From Cephalotus follicularis (taxonomy: Eukaryota > Streptophyta > Magnoliopsida > Oxalidales > Cephalotaceae), in assembly GCA_001972305.1 (NCBI GenBank), contig BDDD01000041.1:124001-188000 (forward strand): DNA of 64,000 nucleotides, in the 5' to 3' direction. Shown piece by piece: positions 19,685-31,449 of the stretch (position 1 is its first letter; every line of letters starts with the position of its first letter). The notes beneath the pieces were generated by a model. The model made no database searches. It was not told the DNA's origin and saw only the letters and a list, made by a program, of their open reading frames with translations. A program made the position numbers and the translations under genes.

Positions 19685-22054
19685 GTGACGCCCGGACCCA
19701 GACCCGCTGGAATCCGTCGCGCCCGCTACGAGGCCAAGCCTCCCATCAGAGACTCACCTCGTAGGTTCAGCAGAACAGAGTTTCAGAAAAGCATTTTATA
19801 ACAAAAAATCTCTTCAAAACATAAAGAAAACAGAAAAGTTTCTTGAAAAACTTGAAAATAATTCTAACTCTTAAAATTTTACGAAAATCGGGCATGTAGT
19901 ATTCGTTTATAGGACTATGCCCCATGTAAAGAAAAACACAATTTATAAAAACACACTCCCGAAGGAGGAAACAGTTTGTAATGGGCTCAGCCCTCAACAG
20001 AACACACTCCCGAAGGAGGAAACAGTTTATAAAATGGGCTCAGACCTCAGCAGATCACAATTTAAACAGAAATAAGTAATGGGTTGGGCTCTGCCTCAAC
20101 CGTATCATCAAAAACTTAAAACCTGAATAGGGTTCAACCCTTTTTTAAATGTAAACAAAACAGTTATATAAACATATAAGTAATGCAGAATTTAAACCAT
20201 TGATGCAGTATGCTATGCATATGTTGACTCTGGTAGCATACCCTTTTATATGGTCTCACCTCAGCAGACACACAGACTCCAGCTGACAAAGCGCAGCAGA
20301 CTAACCTGTCAGAACTAAAAACAGAAAATAGAGGAGAGGGTTAGTCCACAGGACTAGTGAGATGGAACAAAAAGACTCCGCAGAGTTTTGCTCGCATATA
20401 AAATATCTTTGCAGAAAAGATATAAAATAAACTGAAAACAAAAATTCAGAAAACAGAAACAAAAGCCAGAATCTGGTTTATAAAACCATTTAAGACATTT
20501 TAAACAGAATATAAATCCAAACCAATTCTAAAACCGAAATTTCCAGAAATCAACAGAAATTCATATCATTCCTTTCAAACAGATTAAATCCTCGGATTTT
20601 TATATATACATATATATGATAGTAACAGAGTTTAAACAGAAAAATATATAAAAATGCCATGGGGTCTACTAAGTAAGGTCGACGCCTGGGCCCCGTCGGG
20701 CTGAACGTCCAGCAGAAATAGTGGCAAGGACACCGTCGTGTCCAAGCATCAGCAGAAAGTCATACACGTGTAGACAAGCCTCTCATGGGCATTAGATACA
20801 AATATATACAATACCGAGACTGCCATGCATCTAAACATATTTAAACAGATTCAGCAGAAAACAGAATTTCAGAATTCAGAATTTCAGAATACAGAGACTC
20901 ATCCGAGTCATCAAAATAGATTTCAGATATCATCGTCATAAAAACAGATTTAAAACAGATTTAAACAGATAGAGAAATCATTTTCCTCATCGTATACAGA
21001 TATACCAGAAAGTAGTGTCATAGTATGACTATAGCTGTGCGAGCATTTGAAAACAGTAAATGAAAGTTTCAGACATTAAAAACTTAAACAGATTTCAGAA
21101 CAGAAACAGATTTCAGATTCATTCAGATACAGAAAACAAAACGTAAAAACGTTTCAAACATTCAAACCATTAAATAAAACCTTATAGTAAAAAGGTTTAA
21201 GAAAGCGTTCCACTCACAGTACAGACGAGCGAGTCCCTCGACTGCTGGCCTCCAAGGCCGGCCTCAAAGGCAGGATCATCTGCCAACAGACAGACAGACA
21301 GACAGACAACAGACTATCAGACTCAAACATGCACAATGTCGTGCAATGCGTTAATGCAATGAAATGCGTGCAGATGTCAGAAAACTATAACCGATCAATC
21401 CGGTTAACAGAACAGAAATCAGATTATCAAAAACATCTTTTAAACCATTCAATTTAAACATCCGTTCGAAAACATTAAAGCTAGTCCAAGTGGTCGTCCA
21501 AGTTATCCAATTCGAGTCATATAAGTAATTCAAATTCATATGCAGCAGAAACAGATACAGATATGCAGAAAACAGCTTAGGACATACCACTTGGGCTATT
21601 TTCCGAAATCAGCAGCAGTTTCAGTAAAATATTGTTCAATTTTCGGAAAGGCAAATTAATTTCTTATGCAGAAAGCCATCAGAATAAAATCGTGAAAATT
21701 TAAATAATGCCATGATGCATATCATGAATGCCAAAAAACAGATTAACAGACCGACAGACAGATAGAAGCCACGTAGGCTTACAGACACAGACCGTACAAG
21801 GACACGGATGTCACACATATACACTATTCTTATCTGTCAAACACTGACTTTAGCATCGGAGGGTCCCCGGGAGTAAAACTCCTGGGACTTCGATAGTTTT
21901 TTCACTGTGTATACAGGAAAGACCAGAGAAAGCAGGAAGCTGACCACTACAGAACACTCTTCGGAGCATCGCCGTCTCTTCCCCAACAAATAAACCCTCC
22001 GCACACCGGAGGACTGTTGTGGAATAATTTTCTGTATCAACAAGAATAAATCAC
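19685..22054 (-). mobile_element. Probable solo LTR, reverse orientation
   Basis: A 2.37-kb block without coding capacity, bounded by ATATT at 19680-19684 and 22055-22059. The left end is GTGACGCCCGG and the right end ATAAATCAC; read on minus it ends GGGCGTCAC, resembling the GGGGCGTTACA end of the LTR at 57663-61002. It contains GGGTTAGTCCACAGGACTAG, which resembles in inverse orientation the GACAAAGGCTAACCCCC of the LTR at 50598-53522. No primer-binding site, gag or pol is present. The termini are GTGA...TCAC and not TG...CA, so the exact ends are uncertain. Confidence 0.65.
19951..20055. repeat. Tandem duplication of about 52 bases inside the reverse solo LTR
   Basis: AACACACTCCCGAAGGAGGA followed by AACAGTTT and AATGGGCTCAG occurs twice in succession. 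The core CTCCCGAAGGAG is also a short palindrome. Confidence 0.8.
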
Positions 22055-22059
22055 ATATT

Positions 22060-23220
22060 AGATGGTTTGTTGTTTCATGTTAGGTGTGTCTGCCACATTA
22101 TAAATCTGATTGTCTATGACGGATTAGAATGTGTTAGGCCAATCATAATGAACATTAGAAATTCTATTTCATTCGTTAAATATTCACCATCACGCAAGCA
22201 AAAATTTAAACGGATGTGTCGAGAACATGCACAACCTAAAATACAGGATTTTAATGGTTAATGTGCAACATAGGTGGAATTCCACCAATGAAATATGTAA
22301 ACTAGCATACACATATAGAGTTCCTTTGTCTCAATTTGTTTTAGCTTATGCAAATAATTTGTATTGTAATGAAAGTGATTTGAATAACAGTTTACTTGTT
22401 ATTGACTTTTTAACCTAATTCAACAAATTAAAAACTTTGTTTTCAGGACAATATTATGTCACCATGAACTTGGTTATCTTCAAGTTGTACAAAATTTGTG
22501 CACTTTTTGAGCAGAACAGACCGGATCTAAATTTCCCAGAAATGAGCAAGTATATGTTGTCCAAGTTCTTTAAATACTTTAAGGGCATTCCCCTTTTATT
22601 TTTATTAGTATCTGTAGTAGATCCTAAGATAAATCTGCAAGCACTTTTACATATACTGGAAAAGATAAAATCGTCATTGCCTTTTTATGCAAAATTTGTA
22701 ATACATGATAGAGATAGTATATTAGAACATCTAATAGATATGTTTCAGGTTTATGTTGAGAAAACTAACAATGCCGGTATACAACAACCAATTCATGTTC
22801 CCTCTCTAGACAAAGGAAAATGCAATAGTATATTAAAGTTCATGAGTTCAGTGTAATGCACCTAGGAGCTCTTTTGGTTCCAAGTTGCCTAATAATGAAT
22901 TACAACGGTATCTGGGGGAACTGCCGCCTTCACACTACGTGACGATTGAAGAGGTAGATGAGATTGATGTTTTAGAATGGTGGAAATCAAGAACCAAGCA
23001 ATATCCAATGCTTTCCACAATGGCAAGAGACTTGCTAACTTCTCCGATTTCAACAGTTGTTTCGGAGGCCGCCTTCTTAGCTGGTGGTAGAGTGTTTGAC
23101 GAACGACGCAACAAACTCAGTCCCAAGTCATTGGAGCTCTGCATTTGCCTTAAAGACTGGATTTCCCAGGACTCTCTCATTGCTCAACTTACGTACTCGA
23201 ATACTCCCAGCGACGAATGA
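22060..23220 (+). pseudogene. hAT transposase C-terminal half with dimerisation domain
   Basis: Resumes with DGLLFHVRCVCHIINLIVYD (about 22061), the conserved HxRCxxHxxNL block that directly follows the FDNA region in hAT proteins. Several stops and frame changes follow. The last frame (22885-23220) carries the C-terminal hAT dimerisation domain: VLEWWKSRTKQYPMLS, MARDLLTSPISTVVSEAAF and FDERRNKLSPKSLELCICLK. Non-functional because of the breaks and the upstream LTR insertion. Confidence 0.85.
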
Positions 23221-23828
23221 CACATACGCTATAAGAACTCATTGTTCGCAAGAGTAAAACTGTGAATGACAAAAAAAAAACCTGTAAACTTCTGGTCCGC
23301 TAGAGTATAAACTGTGAACAGACAAATAAAAAAATTGTAAACTCTTGACCCGCAAGAGTATAAACTGTGAACCGATAAATAAAAATAAACACATTTTAAT
23401 CATTTTATGTCCAACAATTGTACAATCACTATTTTATTCTTTAATCTTGTCCAATGTAATCAATTGAATTTCAATTATTTTTATACTAATTTTCCAATTT
23501 TTTCTGTCTTTCTTCACAATGATTAAATTTTTTTTTGTACCAAATAATTAAAATTTTGAGTTTGGATTGTTTGATGATAAATTATTTGTCTAACTGGAAT
23601 TAACTTCCAGTGAACCCAATCTGAAAATCATCAAAATATTGCCTGAAATTATAACGGGGCGAAATATTCAGTTGAAACCCATGAACTGCACTTGAATCCC
23701 ACATGTACCGCGTTTGAACCTCACTTGAACGCATTTAACAAAAAAAATTCAGATCGGGCCGGACCACACCAACAAAGGCTGCGGGCTGGACCGGACAAGC
23801 CCGCTCAATGCCCAACACTATGAACATC

Positions 23829-24653
23829 CATTGGCATCCTATGACAAACTTTTATATGTTTAATATATCTACTATAACTTGTTTTTGACAATTGACTTTA
23901 GACATATACATATGATATTGACATGTAATTTTTAACTAGTTTTTAGAAGCAAGAAGAAATAGGTGATCTAACTACTAAATTAGTTAAGACAAAAACGAAA
24001 ATGCATTGTATATTCATTAGTAAGTTAACTTTGATATTTTTATTACTAATATATCAATCTTTATGGAAATTGAATTTCTTCGATCTCTCTAACTTTGGTC
24101 TCCTTTTTAAAAGAGTTCTGTTGTTGTCATGCTCATAACATAGTTTTCAACGAGTGCAACAACTCTTGTTGTTCCCTTTTCCTTGTTTTGGGTTTCTTTT
24201 CTTAATTTTTTGCAAGATTTGCACCCCTTCATCCTAACCGTATTCGGGTGCCTTAGACTCTTTGCTATCGTGCTATTTAGTCATTTGCTACATCATGACT
24301 CCTTTTTTTTTAGTGTTCTAAATTATTGAGGGTGCATATGTGGTTTAGTGAAAAATTTATAGAGAAATCTGGTTTTTTAGTGTCTCTAACTCAAATAAAT
24401 TATCTTTGTTATCAGATCTTGTATGAAAACCACCACATTCGAAGGTGTTTGGTCTGGATCTAGTCTTTTTTTCACGTTTCTTTAGTATGGTGTGTGACAG
24501 ACAGTTGTTCATCTTAGACGAGATGTTTTGGGGTTGTACAAAAAGTATTTTTTATCTAGCTCATATTGATCTTCTCTTATTTCAAATGCGGACGACAATA
24601 GAAGCCACATTAGTTGTTACGGAAACTACTATGGAAGAGTGTCGTCATTTAAC
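23829..24653 (+). mobile_element. Left part of a poly(A)-ended retrosequence, continued at 40295
   Basis: Sequence up to 24653 continues logically at 40300 once the Copia and its 5-base duplication are removed. The right part ends in TCTTTTTATTCAAAAAAAAAA. Together they resemble the 3' region of a LINE or a retrocopied transcript, but no domain is recognisable; 24445-24653 has one open frame with no known motif. Confidence 0.35.
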
Positions 24654-25140
24654 TGTAAGAATATTTTCTTCTGTGGGCTTATATTAATTGGACATTTATT
24701 ATTAAATAAAACCAGGCTAACTAGTGGTCTAATAAAGTGGGACATACATATTTCATTAAGTCTTATATGGACTGGCTAGTGTGGACTGTAGTAAACTAAT
24801 TAGGCTTTTGATGAGAGAGCCCATTAGATTACTAATAAGAATTAGAACATAGCTAGGTCTCCTCTCTTAACCATAATCTTGACATAAGAGAAAACACACA
24901 TACAGAGAAAAGAGAGAACGACTACTGTTCTTCTTTGTGCGTTACGGTGTCTCATAGAGCCAGTGTTCTTGGAAATTAAGAGAGTTGTACCTTGTCTAAT
25001 TAGGATCACTACAGATTTTCGCTACTTATCATGGATCATAAACAAGGTACGATGTTTATTATTGTTGCTTAGGTATTTCTCTTCTGTCTAAGGCGATCAT
25101 ATGATTGATAAATTGATTAGGCATCCAATTTCATCTTACA
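24654..25140 (+). repeat. 5' LTR of the 15.6-kb Copia
   Basis: 487 bases from TGTAAG to TTACA. It matches the disrupted 3' LTR closely, including TTAGGCTTTTGATG and the GAGAAAACACACATACA tract. The primer-binding site follows after two bases. Confidence 0.93.
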
Positions 25141-26162
25141 TTTGGTATCAGAGAGACCTTAGATTAGAATTGAAATCCTAATCAAGTTAAAGAAATAATT
25201 GTATATGATGTATGATCTAGTTGTGGCTTTGTTTTGTTTAAAACTGCTGCTTTATAGTTTAACGCATAAATCGTAAACTTTCGTCAAAAGCGTCCACGGT
25301 TTTCCCTAAGCGTCACCGGTTACACGCTTGGCGTCGAGACTTTAGTCAAGGCTTTGTGTAACCTTCCGCTCTTTAAACAAAGCGTCGACAGTTTCCTTAA
25401 AATCGTCGCTGCTTAAAGTGCATCGTACAAGTGTTGCCTTCTTTGTACTAGACCGTTGGTGCTTTGGTAACAATGCGTTGACGGTTTTCCATAAGCGTTG
25501 ACGGTTTTCTCAAAATCGTCAGCGCTTTTTAGTATTAAGCGTCGACGATTTTCTCAAACCGTCAGCGCTTAAAACTTTAGTTAGGGCACAACCTTAGTAC
25601 TTTAGTCACTGCATATATGTATATTGTGCATAAGGATACTTGATCGTTTACATGCGCATACAGACAGTAATATATTTTGGTATTGTGATATTACATGCGC
25701 GATCATTCAATTGTTAACATATTTAAACAATGTCATTGGCATGACTTGTGATTTTATAGACAATTAAGGCCCCTTTTTGTCTATTATTCTAAAATCACAT
25801 TATGGTTTGATGAGGGTAATATAAAGTATAATCCAGTATGAAATAGTTTCATGGTTTGGTCAGGATGCAGTCACCAAAGTGGCCTTCTTGGTTGGATTTG
25901 TGATGCCTCGTACAACAGTGGGGTTTCTCTGATTCTTGTGCATGATCATACGCCCAAGAGTGGTGGTTATGTATTAGAACTAAGAGGATACATATGGAGC
26001 ATATGGTTGGGAATTGACTAGCCATGGAAACCTATACACCCAAAGGTGGTGGGCTATCGATGGTTATAATATTTTCTCATGGCCGCTTCTATGTAAAAGT
26101 TTTGTAACTGCATGTCATGTATTCACCCAAAGGTGTTTGTATGGTGATGCCTGCAGACTTTC
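25141..26162 (+). other. Copia leader with repeated GCGTCGACGGTTTTC-type words
   Basis: A non-coding leader of about 1 kb between the primer-binding site and gag. From 25283 to 25575 it contains a cluster of related words: AAGCGTCACCGG, GCGTCGACAG, GCGTTGACGGTTTTC (twice), GCGTCGACGATTTTC and CGTCAGCGCTT (twice). This is CpG-rich against an AT-rich background. Confidence 0.7.
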
Positions 26163-27001
26163 ATGTGTGCTTATACAGTTTCAAGTGACACATTATTTGA
26201 TCTCATTGTGCTAATATTATACATTGTTCATTATACAATCACCTTCTCTGTCAACAACAATACGGTAACTATTGAGGTCCTCACCGGGTCGAACTTCAAG
26301 AAATGGAAGGAAGACATTGAGTTTGCCATGGAAATGGCAGATGTTGATATTTCCCTTGTTACGGACAAACCTTGGGACTTGACTGCCACTAGCACTGAAG
26401 ATGATAAATCAGTGCATGTTGTCTGGATGAAAAGTAATCGCATTTGCCTACTATCCATAAGGAGGTCGATCTTGGATCACCTAAAAAGTGGTCTGCCGAC
26501 AGATTGTACTGCTAAGGAACTGATGATTGCAATTAGTGAAATGTATCGCGTCTCATCGAATGCATATATAAGGTTTCTACTACAAGTACTCTTCAACATG
26601 AAGTATGATGGTAATTGAGGGGTTAGGGACTATGTTATTCATATGGTGGATTATCAGACCAAACTGAAGGCTCTTAAAGTTGATCTCCCTGATACTTGTG
26701 TTATGCACCAAGATTTGAACACTCTTCCTCCTGAATTCAGTATCATCAAGACCAACTACAACTCTCAAGATGAATCATGGTCTATCAATGTTTTGATTTC
26801 AAGTATTGTTGCTGAGGAAGAAAAGTTGAAGAAGGAGAAAGGCCAAGTTGCTTTATATGTTGCTGGTTCCAATTCTCATAAAGGTAAGAAGCTCAAAACC
26901 TATAATAATAAAGTTGCTCATGGAACCACTAAAGAACCTGGTCAGTCTAGTAATATGGGTCCAAATAAGGTTTCTTTTAAGAAAAATGGTGATCACTGTT
27001 T
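26163..27001 (+). pseudogene. Copia gag, first part (UBN2 type)
   Basis: Shows the Copia gag signature LTGSNFKKWKEDIEFAMEMAD, then MKSNRICLLSIRRSI and, after a stop at 26616-26618, DYVIHMVDYQTKLKALKVDL and the ISSIVAEEEKLKKEK coiled segment. The reading reaches the first Cys of the CCHC zinc knuckle (about 26997), where the Gypsy insertion cuts it. Confidence 0.88.
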
Positions 27002-27006
27002 CTTTT

Positions 27007-28145
27007 TGTTTAGCATAAAAATGTATTGTTTTTAATGATTTATTTGTGATGTTTTTATGTTTGGAATAGACTACTTTGGTTGTGTTATGTTGATTTTTAG
27101 GTACAAGAGCTAAATGACCAAAGTGCAAGAATACTACCCAAAGTTGTGCAAATTGGAGCTTGAAAGTGTAAAGATTGAAGAATTGACAAATTCTGCAGAA
27201 ACAGAGCAAAACACGTCGATGTCTATCATAAGGATCGATGTCTTTTCTGGGTTTGCATTAAACGCATCGATGTCTTTTGTTAGGGATCGATGTCTTTTCT
27301 GGGATTGCAATTTACCTTCAAGAGCTATGAAAAAGACATCGACATCTTTCATCAAAAGGATCGACGTCTTTGTGCAAATTCGACCTGTAACTTTTGGATC
27401 AAAACGTGTCGACATCTTTCATCAAAAGGATCGATGTCCATTACGCGCATCTCAGCAAAACGTGATTTTTTTTACAAAAGACGTCGACCTTCAACCAAAG
27501 GCGTCGACGCCTTCTTCTGCAGCAGAAATAGAAAGTTAGATTTTTTTTTGCCAGATTTTGTAACTAGGATTGATTTATTTCCATTTTTGATCAGTTTTGT
27601 AGTATAAAAACAATGCAATGCCGACCAAATTAAAGAGAGAGTGTGTAGAGGCTGGTAGAAACCCTATTTTTCTTCTTTATCAATTTTAGTTTGTTTCACA
27701 ATGTTTAGTAGCTAAACTTTTCAAGGTTTTGGGAAAGAACAAAGCCTAGATTGTTATTGTTTCAATTCCATCAATCGTTCAATTAAATGGAATTGTTCAA
27801 TACAATCTATGGTGAGTTTCTATACCCTAAAACCACTTCTTAATTATATATTTTCTTCACTTCTATTCATTGTTTTGATTTGTCTTAAAATTGCATGCTT
27901 TATTTCTTGGTTTTTTGAATTATTTTATTCTGTTATTTTATTTCCTTTATTACTTGCCCATTTTCTATTGTTTTATTATTTTTGCATAATTAGGAGTAGT
28001 TTTTGATAGTTTAGCTTAAATTTGGTATACTTCGCTTAGGTTTGATAAATTACAATTAGTTTAACGTTTCCCTGCGTTCGACTCGTTACTGCATGATCCG
28101 TGCACTTGCGGCTATACATTTTAAAACATTCTTTTACAGTGAACA
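27007..28145 (+). repeat. 5' LTR of the gag-protease Gypsy element
   Basis: Contains ten or so ATCGATGTC/GTCGACGTC-type words between 27215 and 27515. Open frames of about 140 codons in this stretch repeat in the other LTR and have no protein signature. Confidence 0.92.
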
Positions 28146-28837
28146 AGTTTTTGGCGCCGTTGCCGGGGAAACATTTTAAATTAGTTTAAATTTATTTAAT
28201 TGATTCGTAGTATTTAGTTTAAATTTAATTTAAAAAAACAAAAAAAACTGGTTTGTTTTACTTTGTGTTTTCTGCTTTAATTTGTGTTAGTTAATATAAT
28301 TAGTTTATTTCCGCTTTAGTGTGTGCTCTACGTTAGTTATTAATTCCCCGTGTGTGTTCCGTTTGTGTTTTTTTTTATATTTTATATATTTTTTCCGTTT
28401 CTACGTTAATGTATAACTATTTTATTTTTATTTTTATTTTTATTTTTCTATTTTTGTGTTTTTCTAACAATTCTAACTTAGTTTAAATAGGAATCATCAT
28501 AACCTTTAACAATCTCTAACATCATTACATAATCTTTAACAAATTCTAACTTAGATAATTAGGTTCAGCATAACTTTTAACAACATTTTAACTTCATTTG
28601 CATAAATTTTAACAAATTTCTAACTTAGATAAATTAGGTTCCCTGCCTTGACCTTGTGTTCGCTGCTTTAGCTTAGGTTCTCTGGCCTAGTCTCAGTTTA
28701 TGACCGATTGGGTGCGTGGTCCAAACCATCGCTTAGAAAGAATTAATCAACCAAGACCAATGGCAGACGCACGCCCAATTCAAACTCTTCGCGATAGATT
28801 CTACCCCGCTAGGACAACGTAACTATCCAGTATCCTA

Positions 28838-29545
28838 TTGCCTGCACCTAACGGGACCAATTTTGAGTTAAAATCACAGTTCATTAGCATGCTCCCGCAC
28901 TTTCATGGATTACCTAACGAGGATGCATATCTCTTCCTTCGAGAGTTCGAGGAGGTATGTGCCCTCATGAAACTTCAGCAACTATCTGACGATGATATCA
29001 AGTTACGATTCATCAATTTTGCTCTTAAAGATGGAGCTAAGAAGCGGCTCTATAGTCTCCCACCTAATTCCATCTCCACTTGGGATCAGTTCACTGTCTC
29101 GTTCCTTAAGAAATTTTATCCTCTTCATAAAACTAATAAGATTAGGAACGACATTTTTCAGTTTCGCCAAAGACCCAATGAATCATTCGCTAGATGTATG
29201 GAACGTTTCAAAGACCTCCTCTTAGAGTGTCCTCATCATGGTTTAAACACGTGGCATTTATGCCAAATCATCTACGAAGGGATCGACTACCAGACCAAGA
29301 AATTGGTCGAATCAATGTGTCCTGATGGGTTCACCTCGTACACGAATGAAAACGAGGCTTGGAATTTCCTTTTAGATTTGGGTGAGCGAACTAGGGAGTG
29401 TGGGCAGCCTTCCAGCGTTGGTGCCCCACCTTCACCCTTTTCGGGACAACCTTCGAACTTTTCTAGCCAGTCTGTACCACAGCAAACATTTCAAAAGTTC
29501 CTGCAAAATGAAATTCGTCCTTCCTTCCCACAAAATCAATTCTAA
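28838..29545 (+). CDS. Gypsy gag (retrotransposon gag domain)
   Basis: An open frame of 235 codons with the plant retrotransposon gag signature: FHGLPNEDAYLFLREFEEV, LRFINFALKDGAKKRLYSLP, TWDQFTVSFLKKFYPL, FRQRPNESFARCMERFKDLL and WHLCQIIYEGIDYQTKKLV. Gag assembles the virus-like particle. It ends at a stop (29543-29545), after which the same polyprotein seems to continue in another frame. The true start may lie upstream at about 28700-28760 (MTDWVRGPNHRLERINQ region), where a stop now intervenes; the ATG at 28838 is only the first in the open frame. Confidence 0.85.
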   Translation: MPAPNGTNFELKSQFISMLPHFHGLPNEDAYLFLREFEEVCALMKLQQLSDDDIKLRFINFALKDGAKKRLYSLPPNSISTWDQFTVSFLKKFYPLHKTNKIRNDIFQFRQRPNESFARCMERFKDLLLECPHHGLNTWHLCQIIYEGIDYQTKKLVESMCPDGFTSYTNENEAWNFLLDLGERTRECGQPSSVGAPPSPFSGQPSNFSSQSVPQQTFQKFLQNEIRPSFPQNQF

Positions 29546-29563
29546 AATCAACAATCACATGGA

Positions 29564-30682
29564 TTGTTGAACCAAAGGGAAGATCCGTCTAGGATTTCGT
29601 CAACAGAAAAGAGCATGGAACTTCTTATGAGCACTGTGATGACTAGTCAACATACCATGGAAAAACAAATTTCACAACTAGCATCTGCGCTACATACAAG
29701 AGAAAAAGGGAAGATGCCTTCCCAACCCGAACCGAATCCTAGGACGAATATGATTCAGTCCGATCGTATCCAACCGCAATCTAATCAGCAATGCTCATCT
29801 TCTTCCGGCCCATCCGACCAAGCATTTGCCTTGCGAAGTGGAAGTGAGTACCAACCAGTGGATAAAACAGAAAATTCGAGCAAGCAATTGGTTGAGTCCT
29901 CCGCACACGACAAATCAAAAGAACAGTTGGTTGACTCCTTTGTGCAACCAACAAATTTAAATGCGCAAGAAGAAGTTAGGGAAGAGAAAGAAAAAGAGAG
30001 AAAGGAACAATTAATGGAAATACCCAAGTGTTCATTTGATCCCCCAGTTCTTTTTCCAAGGAGATTGCAAAATTCGAAAGCCCCAGCGATGGAAAAGATC
30101 ATCAATACATTTAAACAAGTTCAAATCAATATCCCATTGCTTGAAGCCATTGAGCAGGTGCCCTCTTACGCAAAAGTCCTAAAAGACTTATGCAAGAAAA
30201 AGAGGATCCTTCAAACTCCGAAAAAGGCTTTCTTCGCAGCCAACATCACTGCGATCATTTCGCAACCAAAGATTCCAAAATACAAAGATCATGGCTGCCC
30301 GACAATCTCTTGTGTAATTGGTAACACCAAAATCGATCATGCCTTGCTCGATTTAGGAGCAAGTGTGAATTTGTTGCCTTCGTCAGTTTTTGAGCAACTA
30401 GGTTTAGGATAGTTGCTCCCGACCACCACGACTTTGCAATTAGCTGATAGGTCGGTAAAATTACCAAGAGGGAAAATTGAGGATGTTTTGATAAAGGTTG
30501 GTGAGTTTTTTTTTTCTGTCGATTTTGTCGTATTAGATACCCAGCCTGTTGTGAATATAAAAGACCAAATCCCAGTTATCCTTGGTAGACCATTCTTGGC
30601 CACAAGTAATGCATTGATCTGGTTTGAGAGTAACTGGTCGAAAGCTCGCTACATGGATCTTATAGAAAGCTTAAGAGGCTAA
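29564..30682 (+). pseudogene. Gypsy aspartic protease region
   Basis: Continues the polyprotein. After a Gln/Ser-rich linker come FDPPVLFPRRLQNSK, LLEAIEQVPSYAKVLKDLCK and the pepsin-like protease with the active-site triplet in ALLDLGASVNLLPSSVFEQL. The canonical plant Gypsy motif reads DLG(A/S)S, so the catalytic Asp is present. TAG at 30410-30412 splits it from LQLADRSVKLPRGKIEDVL and the closing block IPVILGRPFLATSNALI. Coding then stops; no RT follows. Confidence 0.88.
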
Positions 30683-30866
30683 GACATAAAAAAATATATA
30701 AATAAATTTACCTCTTTGAATTCAGTCTTAGTCTGTAGCCTATTTGATTCGAGTAATTAAATATTAGGGGTGTTCTACACCTAGTTCCTTAAAGCCAACT
30801 GGTTTGAGAGTAACTGGTCGAAAGCTCGCTACATAGATCTTATAGAAAGCTTAAGAGGTTAAGACA
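30617..30866 (+). repeat. Spaced duplication of the end of the protease frame
   Basis: About 68 bases from CTGGTTTGAGAGTAACTGG to AAGAGGCTAAGACA (30618-30686) recur at 30799-30866 with two or three differences. The copies start about 181 bases apart. This looks like a local template-switch or slippage event. Confidence 0.85.
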
Positions 30867-30923
30867 TTGCACGAATTTAAAAGGTGGTAAAGGAAAGAAA
30901 AAAAAAGAAAAAAAATGGAGAAA

Positions 30924-30933
30924 TATATATATA

Positions 30934-30965
<32 letters not shown>

Positions 30966-30973
30966 TGTGTGTG
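30924..30973. repeat. Compound (AT)n(GT)n(GA)n(GT)n microsatellite
   Basis: Consecutive ATATAT, GTGTGT, GAGAGA and GTGTGT runs in the 3' non-coding part of the Gypsy element. Confidence 0.9.
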
Positions 30974-31449
30974 CTAAAGTTCTTTTGTCTGACTCCGAAG
31001 TAGGATTTTATGGTATTTTGAATGCATATCTTGATTGGCCATTAATGGTGGAATAATAAAATAATTTGCTAGAAGTTCTTTAATTGAGATGTGTTTTGAT
31101 TCAAGAACTTGGAACAAGATAATAAAGTTCAAGTATGGGGGTGGTTCTATGAATTTTTTAGTATAGATACATTTTACCTGTTTTCAAAGTTTTGATGAAC
31201 TGAATTTTGTGTGTTTATTCGATTGGAAAACACTCACGAGACTAAACTCGTCCAGTAGGGCCACCTAGGGGTTTAACGGCTTGTTGCATAAGCTAAATGC
31301 AATCGTGATTCCTACGAAAGTGAGTTAGGTTTTTGTTTATGTTCTTGTGTGTGCATTTGGTTTTTATTTTTGTGTTTGCGTGTGTTTTCTGGTTTTTACT
31401 TTCTATTTTGTTTGCTTGAGGACAAGCAAAGTCTAAGTATGGGGGTATT

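Larger units (their letters stand above)
17786..23820 (+). mobile_element. hAT DNA transposon with dead transposase, interrupted by a solo LTR
   Basis: Terminal inverted repeats are TAATGTTGGGCATTG (17786) and, inverted, TAGTGTTGGGCATTG (ending 23820). The 8-base target-site duplication is TGAAGATC (17778-17785) / TGAACATC (23821-23828), one mismatch. Both subterminal regions are rich in GGTCCGG/CCGGACC words, typical of hAT ends. The transposase is broken into several pieces and an LTR insertion separates its two halves, so the element cannot mobilise itself. Confidence 0.88.

Noticed and set aside
27114..27607. Open frames of 93-141 codons in both Gypsy LTRs, nearly identical at 27114-27539 and 31557-31982
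   Set aside because: They are LTR sequence duplicated with the element, overlap on both strands, and arise from the GTCGACGTCTTT word array. No domain.
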